A stretch of DNA of 11,582 nucleotides from an uncultured Dyadobacter sp. (GTDB lineage Bacteria > Bacteroidota > Bacteroidia > Cytophagales > Spirosomataceae), in assembly GCA_937880795.1 (NCBI GenBank), contig CALGRQ010000532.1, positions 1 to 11,582 of the forward strand. Reading direction: 5' to 3'. Below, one piece after another: positions 1-4,277 of the stretch; the first letter of the stretch is position 1; each line of letters starts with the position of its first letter. Under the pieces are notes generated by a model. It was not told the DNA's origin. It did not search any database and saw nothing but the letters and a program-made list of their open reading frames with translations. A program made the translations under genes and the position numbers.

Positions 1-85
1 AAGCTAAGCGATTGATATACAAGATGTTGATTATTCGTAAAAAGACTCGAAATGGAAGGTTTTTATTTAATTTATATACGTAAAA
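1..85. other. Noncoding edge downstream of the LysR gene
   Basis: This is the stretch beyond the stop codon of the minus-strand LysR gene. I see no ORF with family features, no strong hairpin followed by a T-tract and no RNA gene. Whatever lies to the left is outside the window. Confidence 0.5.
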
Positions 86-988
86 CTATTTAACCGATTG
101 CTCCGTAAGACGCATATCCCTTTCGAATATTTGTTGAATCCATTCAATTTGATCTGCATAAATCGTTCTTTTACGGGTTCCAAAATACAAGGTATTTTCA
201 ATCACCTTATATCCTTCCCAAATCACCTTTACACGTCCGGAATCTATTTCCTTCTTTGATAAAAAATCGGGGACAACGGCAATGCCTTTACCGGCACTAA
301 GACAGCGAATGATCGAACTTATGTTAGGCACGATAAAATTGGGTTTGAAATCGGGACGTTTGTTGAAGTTCTGATGCCAAAAGCGTCTCAAATGTTCCAT
401 ATCGCCTGTTGTTCCATACCAGATTTGATTTTTCAACCATTCCTGAATTCCTTCCAAATTTCCTGATTTCACCAATTCCTCCAATAATTCTGTTTCAGTT
501 TCGGCACCTGCTATAACCACAATTCTCTCTTTAAAAAAGGATTTAAAATCCAGGGCCTTATAATCTCCTTTTTGCGGCGTGATACCATTATCCAGATCCT
601 TTTGCATTTCGGGATATTCTCCAAACTTAATAATTACATTGAAAGGAAGTGTCGGTAAATACTGTTCCAACGTAAACTGAAAAGTTTCAAAACACATGCC
701 GATACTAATGGTGGGTTTATCCTTTTCAACACTTTTGTGAAAATGCTCCTCGGCAGCCTCAAGCTTATTAATTGGCTCTTGTATAAAGTTGTATAAGATC
801 TTCCCTCGCTCGGTCGACACCATTTTTCGTGAGGTACGGTCAAACAATTTATAACCTACGTGTGCTTCCAAAGAACTCAAATGCAAACTCACCCCGGGTT
901 GCGAAATATACAATGCTTCTGCTGCTCCGGTTAGTGTCCCCGTTTCGTAAATAGCCTTAAACGTCCTAAACCATTCTAAATTAACCAT
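86..988 (-). CDS. LysR-type transcriptional regulator, divergent from mdaB-ygiN
   Basis: DNA-binding regulator of about 300 residues, the usual LysR length. The N-terminal winged helix-turn-helix spans roughly residues 3-62, with the typical pattern FKAIYETGTLTGAAEAL, then SQPGVSLHLSSLE, then LFDRTSRK. The rest is a periplasmic-binding-protein-like effector domain (about 90-295), including a GKGIAVVPDF stretch common in this domain. The frame stays open 27 bp further to a TTG at 1015, but that TTG is part of a Bacteroidota -7 box (TAGATTTG, minus strand 1020-1013). The ATG at 988 (MVNLEWFRTF) is therefore the better start and matches how LysR proteins usually begin. LysR regulators commonly control the divergent gene, and in Neisseria the LysR protein CrgA acts on mdaB. 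By analogy this one probably senses a quinone or other redox signal and controls 1096-1987. The target and ligand are inference; the family call is firm. Confidence 0.95.
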   Translation of the reverse strand: MVNLEWFRTFKAIYETGTLTGAAEALYISQPGVSLHLSSLEAHVGYKLFDRTSRKMVSTERGKILYNFIQEPINKLEAAEEHFHKSVEKDKPTISIGMCFETFQFTLEQYLPTLPFNVIIKFGEYPEMQKDLDNGITPQKGDYKALDFKSFFKERIVVIAGAETETELLEELVKSGNLEGIQEWLKNQIWYGTTGDMEHLRRFWHQNFNKRPDFKPNFIVPNISSIIRCLSAGKGIAVVPDFLSKKEIDSGRVKVIWEGYKVIENTLYFGTRKRTIYADQIEWIQQIFERDMRLTEQSVK

Positions 989-997
989 CACTTTAAT

Positions 998-1011
998 ATT
1001 ATAATTATAAT
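998..1011. promoter_or_regulatory. 14-bp AT-only palindrome in the lysR leader
   Basis: ATTATAATTATAAT is a perfect self-complementary palindrome between the proposed lysR -7 box and its ATG. It could be an autoregulatory operator. Because it is pure A/T in an A/T-rich leader, chance is a real alternative. Confidence 0.3.
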
Positions 1012-1012
1012 A

Positions 1013-1020
1013 CAAATCTA
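1013..1020 (-). promoter_or_regulatory. Putative -7 box of the lysR promoter
   Basis: On the minus strand this reads TAGATTTG, an exact match to the Bacteroidota consensus TAnnTTTG, 24 nt upstream of the ATG at 988. No clear TTG -33 element is seen at the expected distance, so the promoter may be weak or activator dependent. Confidence 0.5.
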
Positions 1021-1037
1021 TTAGTTATATTATTTTA

Positions 1038-1064
1038 TTGATACTTATGAGCGCATTACTTTTG
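1038..1064 (+). promoter_or_regulatory. Putative mdaB-ygiN promoter (TTG / TAnnTTTG)
   Basis: TACTTTTG at 1057-1064 matches the Bacteroidota -7 consensus exactly, and a TTG lies at 1038-1040. The 16-bp spacing is slightly shorter than the usual 17-23 bp. The ATG of mdaB follows at 1096, leaving a leader of about 25 nt. The promoter sits back to back with the lysR promoter, the normal arrangement for LysR control from a shared intergenic region. Confidence 0.5.
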
Positions 1065-1095
1065 TAAGGAAATATGAATCGAAACAAACAAGACA

Positions 1096-1725
1096 ATGAA
1101 AATATTTGTAATTAACGGCGGACAGGTTTTTGGACATTCCGGTGGCCTTTTCAATAAAACGATTACCTGTGCAACACAGCAATTCTTTGAAGAACAATCT
1201 GGTTTCGAAATAAAAGTAACGAATATTAATGAGCCCTATAATCCGGTTCAGGAAGCCGAAAATTACGTATGGGCCGATGTGGTGATTTACCACTTTCCAA
1301 TTTGGTGGTTCCAGGTACCACACGGCTTAAAACAGTATATAGATGTTGTATTTACCGAAGGACATCGCAAGGGAATGTATCGCAGTGACGGGAGAAAAAT
1401 GGACAACCCAAATATCAATTATGGTACTGGTGGGTTACTTCACGGTCGCAAATATATGGTAACAACATCCTGGAACGCGCCTGCCACGGCTTTTACTTTA
1501 CCTGGTGAATTCTTCAATGAAACGAGTGTAGACGACGGGATCCTTTTTGGCTTTCACCGGATGAATGCATTTCTGGGCATGACCCCGCTAAAAGGTATTC
1601 ATTTTCATGATGTGGAAAAAAACGCCGATATTGAAACCGATCTCGGTCATTACCGGGAGCATTTAAACAATATTTTTCTAAACAAAAGCGTAGAAAATGT
1701 CCATTTATCTGACAGCTATCATTGA
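1096..1725 (+). CDS. mdaB: NAD(P)H:quinone oxidoreductase, MdaB family flavodoxin-fold protein
   Basis: Predicted cytoplasmic FAD-dependent two-electron quinone reductase of 209 residues (E. coli MdaB is 193). Family signatures run along the whole length: IFVINGG near the N-terminus; AENYVWADVVIYHFPIWWF (about 54-72) and VPHGLKQYIDVVFTEGH (74-90), which shape the flavin pocket; SDGR then YGTGGLLHGRKYM (97-121); TTSWNAPATAF (123-133); and FHRMNAFLGM (153-162). Two-electron reduction avoids semiquinone radicals, so the usual role is protection from quinone or oxidative stress. The ATG at 1096 gives the family N-terminus directly. The C-terminus runs about 12 residues past the usual end, and that tail (NKSVENVHLSDSYH) is the part overlapped by the next gene, so it is probably not functional sequence. 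The divergent LysR gene is the likely regulator. Confidence 0.95.
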   Translation: MKIFVINGGQVFGHSGGLFNKTITCATQQFFEEQSGFEIKVTNINEPYNPVQEAENYVWADVVIYHFPIWWFQVPHGLKQYIDVVFTEGHRKGMYRSDGRKMDNPNINYGTGGLLHGRKYMVTTSWNAPATAFTLPGEFFNETSVDDGILFGFHRMNAFLGMTPLKGIHFHDVEKNADIETDLGHYREHLNNIFLNKSVENVHLSDSYH

Positions 1726-1987
1726 AGCCAAAACGGGTGCAGCGAATACCCTTAGACCACTATTAGAAACTTTAACGGACGCATCCAGAGCGGAAGAGGC
1801 TTGTATTCAGTATGATTTGCACGAGTCTGTGGAGCAAGAGGGGCTATTCATTTTTCATGAAGAATGGGTAGATCAGCCTGGTTTGGACCTGCACAACCAA
1901 CAGCCTCACATCCATGCTTTTCAGAAAGCAGCCAACGGGTTATTGGCACGTGAAGTCGTTCTTCACAAAACGCGAAGGGTAAAATAA
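1697..1987 (+). CDS. ygiN: YgiN-like quinol monooxygenase (antibiotic biosynthesis monooxygenase family)
   Basis: A 96-residue single-domain protein of the ABM dimeric alpha/beta barrel family. Diagnostic features are the opening beta strand IYLTAIIEAK, EEACIQYDLHES (about 33-44), FIFHEEWVDQPGLDLHNQQP (51-70), then PHIHAF (70-75), matching the YgiN pattern GC..YDL / F...E.W / L..H...PH...F. E. coli YgiN oxidises menadiol back to menadione, and its gene neighbours mdaB there as well. The same pairing here suggests a quinone/quinol cycle. The start lies 29 bp inside the end of mdaB in another frame, so translation is probably coupled; no strong Shine-Dalgarno is seen. The family call is strong, the exact substrate inferred. 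Confidence 0.92.
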   Translation: MSIYLTAIIEAKTGAANTLRPLLETLTDASRAEEACIQYDLHESVEQEGLFIFHEEWVDQPGLDLHNQQPHIHAFQKAANGLLAREVVLHKTRRVK

Positions 1988-2020
1988 GTCTAACTCCCTG
2001 CCAGATTCCATCGGGTAATT

Positions 2021-2067
2021 GTGACGTAAGTTAAAACCTCTTGTTTAGGAATGTTAACTTACGTCGC
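2021..2067. repeat. Long inverted repeat after ygiN, possible terminator or operator
   Basis: GACGTAAGTTAA (2023-2034) and TTAACTTACGTC (2054-2065) are perfectly complementary 12-bp arms with a 19-nt loop. The stem extends outward by one G-U and one G-C pair (2021-2022 with 2066-2067), and CCT (2037-2039) can pair with AGG (2047-2049) inside the loop. It follows the ygiN stop by 33 nt and precedes the next gene, which suits a terminator, but no T-tract follows. A protein-binding dyad or a factor-assisted terminator is equally possible. The arms share the core CGTAAGT with the terminator at 6056-6093. Confidence 0.8.
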
Positions 2068-2082
2068 TTCGTATATAGCTGG

Positions 2083-2113
2083 TTGACTATTCGCTTTAAA
2101 ATTCATAGCTTAA
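2083..2113 (+). promoter_or_regulatory. Weak candidate promoter for the YhdH-like gene
   Basis: TTG at 2083-2085 is followed after 20 bp by TAGCTTAA (2106-2113), which keeps the TAnnTT part of the Bacteroidota -7 box but not its last two bases. Spacing and position (38 nt before the ATG at 2151) fit. The imperfect box keeps the confidence low. Confidence 0.25.
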
Positions 2114-2150
2114 CGGGTATCTAATCGTATTGGCTATAAACTCATCTCAT

Positions 2151-3143
2151 ATGTCGGGTACTTTTCGAGGTTTCTATATCAATCAAAATGAGGGAGGAAT
2201 AGAACAGGAAATAAAATCGGTTTCTCTGTCTGAATTAGCTCCTCATGAAGTTCTCATACGCGTCCATTTTTCGTCTCTCAATTATAAGGATGCGTTATCC
2301 GCAAACGGAAACAAGGGAGTCACCCGAAAGTTTCCGCATATCCCGGGCATAGATGCTGCGGGTGTGGTAGAACGGTCTAGTAATGCTCAAATCACAGCAG
2401 GAAGCTTGGTTCTTGTTACCGGGTATGACCTTGGCATGAACACCTGGGGGGGATTTGGAGAGTACATCAGCGTTCCCGCATCTTGGGTTATACCACTTCC
2501 GGCAGAACTTTCATTACTGGAAGCCATGAGTTTTGGCACAGCCGGTTTCACGGCAGGTATGTCTGTCGACAAGATTGTTGAAGCCGGTATTAACCCATCG
2601 GATGGACCCATAGTAGTGAGTGGCGCAACGGGTGGAGTGGGAAGTATGTCCATTGCTATATTGTCACAACTCGGTTTTGACGTGTGCGCCGTTACCGGAA
2701 AGCCAGATCAAGCCTTCTTACACAATATAGTAGGTGCTAAATCAGTAATGCAACGAGAAGCATTTTTTGAGAAGTATAATTCTAAACCCTTATCCAGTGC
2801 CGATTTTGCCGCCGGTATTGATACTGTGGGAGGTGAAATGTTATCTTCCATGCTTAAGTCTGTGAAACACCAAGGCGTTGTTACCAGTTGCGGCCATGTT
2901 TCTTCACCCGAATTACATACATCAGTATTTCCCTTTATACTGCGTGGCGTAACACTTGCTGGGATAGATTCCGCGGAGGCAAAACATGCCTTACGTGTGA
3001 AGATATGGAATAATTTAGCCACCATTTGGAAGCCCAAATACCTGGGTGAAATGGTACAGGAAATAGATTTAAATCATTTAGCAGATAAGTTGGATGAACT
3101 ATTGCAAGGAAAGGCGAAAGGTAGATATGTGCTTCGACATTAA
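2151..3143 (+). CDS. yhdH: YhdH/AcuI-type NADPH-dependent MDR oxidoreductase
   Basis: About 330 residues, the full length of the YhdH/YhfP branch of medium-chain reductases. That branch includes AcuI (NADPH-dependent acryloyl-CoA reductase) and proteins annotated as quinone oxidoreductases. The N-terminal catalytic domain carries FSSLNYKDAL (about 40-49), FPHIPGIDAAGVV (61-73), WGGFGEYISV (99-108) and GTAGFTAGMSV (129-139). The NADPH-binding Rossmann loop is SGATGGVGS (157-165), followed by GIDTVGGEML (222-231) and the family tail GKAKGRYVL. No zinc-ligand pattern is evident, as expected for this branch. The frame extends upstream to a TTG at 2130, but the ATG at 2151 starts the protein at the right place (MSGTFRGFYI). 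It detoxifies acryloyl-CoA or a similar reactive electrophile by family analogy; the true substrate cannot be read here. Its last ~10 codons are part of the downstream repeat block. Confidence 0.92.
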   Translation: MSGTFRGFYINQNEGGIEQEIKSVSLSELAPHEVLIRVHFSSLNYKDALSANGNKGVTRKFPHIPGIDAAGVVERSSNAQITAGSLVLVTGYDLGMNTWGGFGEYISVPASWVIPLPAELSLLEAMSFGTAGFTAGMSVDKIVEAGINPSDGPIVVSGATGGVGSMSIAILSQLGFDVCAVTGKPDQAFLHNIVGAKSVMQREAFFEKYNSKPLSSADFAAGIDTVGGEMLSSMLKSVKHQGVVTSCGHVSSPELHTSVFPFILRGVTLAGIDSAEAKHALRVKIWNNLATIWKPKYLGEMVQEIDLNHLADKLDELLQGKAKGRYVLRH

Positions 3144-3272
3144 TTAAGATTATTGGGTATATAAATGAAATTATGTTCAACCCTTTCGGGGTTGGACAAA
3201 GGATCTGCACCATCTTTAACCCCGGATTAATCCGGGGCTATTCAAATTAAATCCCTTCGGGATTTTCTATAC
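3111..3272. repeat. Composite palindromic repeat, copy A (overlaps the end of the YhdH-like gene)
   Basis: By eye this block is about 90% identical to 3481-3640 with one single-base indel, at an offset of 370 bp. It holds three hairpins: CAACCC-TTTCG-GGGTTG (3178-3194), the perfect 18-bp palindrome CCCCGGATTAATCCGGGG (3220-3237) and AAATCCC-TTC-GGGATTT (3249-3265). The third is followed by a short T-run and might end transcription of the upstream gene. Hairpin arrays of this type (CAACCC/GGGTTG, CCCCGG/CCGGGG) recur in Bacteroidota genomes and resemble REP-type non-autonomous elements. The first ~30 bp lie inside the coding sequence. Confidence 0.9.
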
Positions 3273-3296
3273 AACTTAAATATATAGAGTCAAGTC

Positions 3297-3385
3297 CGGA
3301 AAGCGTACACATGCATAGCCTGGTTAGCACCCAGAGGTGAAGAGCAATGCGTAACGATTTTTCAACCCCAAAAAGGTTTGAATAT
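3297..3385. repeat. Degenerate right-hand hairpins of repeat copy A
   Basis: This segment matches, with many changes, the well-preserved hairpin pair after copy B. CCTGG...CCAGAGG (3319-3337) corresponds to the CTCCGGG/CCCGGAG stem at 3684-3702. TTCAACCCCAAAAAGGTTTGAA (within 3361-3382) corresponds to the CAACCC/GGGTTG stem at 3714-3733. The stems are partly broken here, so this copy is probably the older or less constrained one. Confidence 0.55.
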
Positions 3386-3480
3386 ATTCACCCTTTACGT
3401 TAATAAATCATATCGATAGTTCTTTCGCGGTAAAACAAATACAGCAAGCTCGAAGGATTTAAAACTAAATGCCTCTGATA
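3386..3480. repeat. Spacer with a possible decayed repeat unit
   Basis: There is no credible gene. The stretch CGAAGGATTTAAAACTAAAT (3451-3470) aligns with CGAAGGACTTGAACCTGAAT (3662-3681), which precedes the fourth hairpin of copy B. CCTCT...AGAGG (3472-3492) sits where that hairpin would be. Looser likeness to the first and third hairpins is seen around 3388-3401 and 3420-3430. I read it as an eroded unit of the same family. Confidence 0.4.
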
Positions 3481-3640
3481 AATGCGAGAGGTAGATGTGT
3501 ACATCAACACTAATTAAAATTATTGGGTATATAAATGAAATTATGTTCAACCCTTTCAGGGTTGGAGAAAGGATGTGCACCATTTTTTGACCCCGGATCA
3601 ATCCGGGGCTACTCAAATTAAATCCCTTCGGGATTTTCTT
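3481..3640. repeat. Composite palindromic repeat, copy B
   Basis: Second copy of the block at 3111-3272. Hairpins: CAACCCT-TTC-AGGGTTG (3548-3564), CCCCGGATCAATCCGGGG (3591-3608) and AAATCCC-TTC-GGGATTT (3620-3636). The differing base inside the first hairpin improves its pairing compared with copy A, which hints at selection on, or recent origin of, the fold. The first 30 bp (3481-3510) match the last codons of the YhdH-like gene at 23 of 30 positions without gaps, including a TAA at the corresponding place. Confidence 0.9.
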
Positions 3641-3661
3641 ATGAGGATTTACCGCTAGGTT

Positions 3662-3737
3662 CGAAGGACTTGAACCTGAATAGCTCCGGGTAACACCCGG
3701 AGACAACGAATTATCAACCCAAAATAGGGTTGAATGC
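3662..3737. repeat. Right-hand hairpin pair of repeat copy B
   Basis: Two clean stem-loops complete the composite element: CTCCGGG-TAACA-CCCGGAG (3684-3702, 7-bp stem) and TCAACCC-AAAATA-GGGTTGA (3714-3733, 7-bp stem). The second is the mirror of the CAACCC/GGGTTG hairpin that opens the element, so the array is roughly symmetric at its ends. Together with 3481-3640 the complete unit is about 255 bp. Confidence 0.75.
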
Positions 3738-3815
3738 ATATGATATATATTGCAATTTATTGACATTCAATAATTCCCCCATTTGGCAACACATAATAAT
3801 CCAATCTCATCCTAA

Positions 3816-3834
3816 AATTTAACATAATTTAACA
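3816..3834 (+). repeat. 9-bp direct repeat next to the blaI-like operator
   Basis: AATTTAACA occurs twice with a 10-bp period (3816-3824 and 3826-3834), one helical turn apart, abutting the left arm of the dyad at 3834-3871. It may add a protein contact on the same DNA face or be an AT-rich promoter element. A chance origin cannot be excluded. Confidence 0.4.
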
Positions 3835-3871
3835 AGGTAGATGTTTAATCGTACGAATTATTTCCTACCTT
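3834..3871. promoter_or_regulatory. Concentric dyad, candidate operator of the BlaI-like repressor
   Basis: AAGGTAG (3834-3840) and CTACCTT (3865-3871) are perfect 7-bp inverted arms. Exactly at their centre lies the 8-bp palindrome TCGTACGA (3849-3856), so both share the axis 3852/3853. The layout is AAGGTAG-N8-TCGTACGA-N8-CTACCTT. The right arm overlaps the -7 box, so a bound dimer would block RNA polymerase. BlaI/MecI regulators bind dyads in their own promoters, but this sequence is not the staphylococcal TACA/TGTA motif. Binding is inferred; the symmetry is visible. Confidence 0.55.
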
Positions 3872-3873
3872 TG
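3866..3873 (+). promoter_or_regulatory. -7 box of the blaI-M56 operon promoter
   Basis: TACCTTTG is an exact TAnnTTTG match, 20 nt before the ATG at 3894. No perfect TTG -33 element is present; TGTTTAA at 3842-3848 is at the right distance. Confidence 0.55.
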
Positions 3874-3893
3874 AATTGCGCTTATTTTAAAAC

Positions 3894-4256
3894 ATGGAAC
3901 CTACAAAATCAGAATTAGAAATATTACAAGTACTGTGGCAGCACGGTCCGTCCACAGTACGTTTCGTGAACGACACATTGAATGAAGAAAAACGATCAGT
4001 CCAGTATTCGTCTACCTTAAAATTGATGCAAATCATGACAGAAAAAGGGATTTTGTCCCGTGATGAAAGTAGCATGAAGCATATATATCATCCGGTGGAG
4101 CCCGAAAACAAAACCAAAGGGAAATTACTGGAACGCTTCGTGGATTCTATGTATAAAGGCTCCGCGGCCAGTTTGGTCATGCAGCTCTTTGGAAATAAAA
4201 ATACCAGTAAAGAGGACCTGGATGAGATTAAGGATTTTCTTAAAAAACTAGAATAA
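3894..4256 (+). CDS. BlaI/MecI/CopY-family transcriptional repressor
   Basis: A 120-residue winged-helix repressor, the typical length for the family. The N-terminal DNA-binding domain (about 1-70) shows the family opening TKSELEILQVLWQHGPSTV and a recognition region SVQYSSTLKLMQIMTEKGIL. The C-terminal helices (about 75-120) form the dimerisation arm, with the conserved SLVMQLF and DLDEIKDFL. In MecI and BlaI the cognate protease cuts an Asn-Phe bond in the segment SLVLNF. The aligned residues here are Gln97-Leu98, so cleavage specificity must differ or inactivation works otherwise. The gene lies 21 bp upstream of an M56 protease gene, the classic repressor-sensor pairing. It probably represses its own operon through the dyad at 3834-3871. 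No beta-lactamase or other resistance gene is nearby, so the regulon is unknown. Confidence 0.95.
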   Translation: MEPTKSELEILQVLWQHGPSTVRFVNDTLNEEKRSVQYSSTLKLMQIMTEKGILSRDESSMKHIYHPVEPENKTKGKLLERFVDSMYKGSAASLVMQLFGNKNTSKEDLDEIKDFLKKLE

Positions 4257-4277
4257 GCATTCAAAAATCTATTAGCC

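Noticed and set aside
3144..3740. CRISPR array
   Set aside because: Only two long imperfect copies 370 bp apart with internal hairpins. There are no short evenly spaced identical repeats with unique spacers and no cas genes.
3395..3766. Minus-strand frame of 123 codons across the repeat region, with a second similar frame at 2935-3213
   Set aside because: Both are translations of the two repeat copies, which explains their mutual similarity. They run through hairpins and, for the second, antisense to a well-supported gene. There is no family signature or start context.
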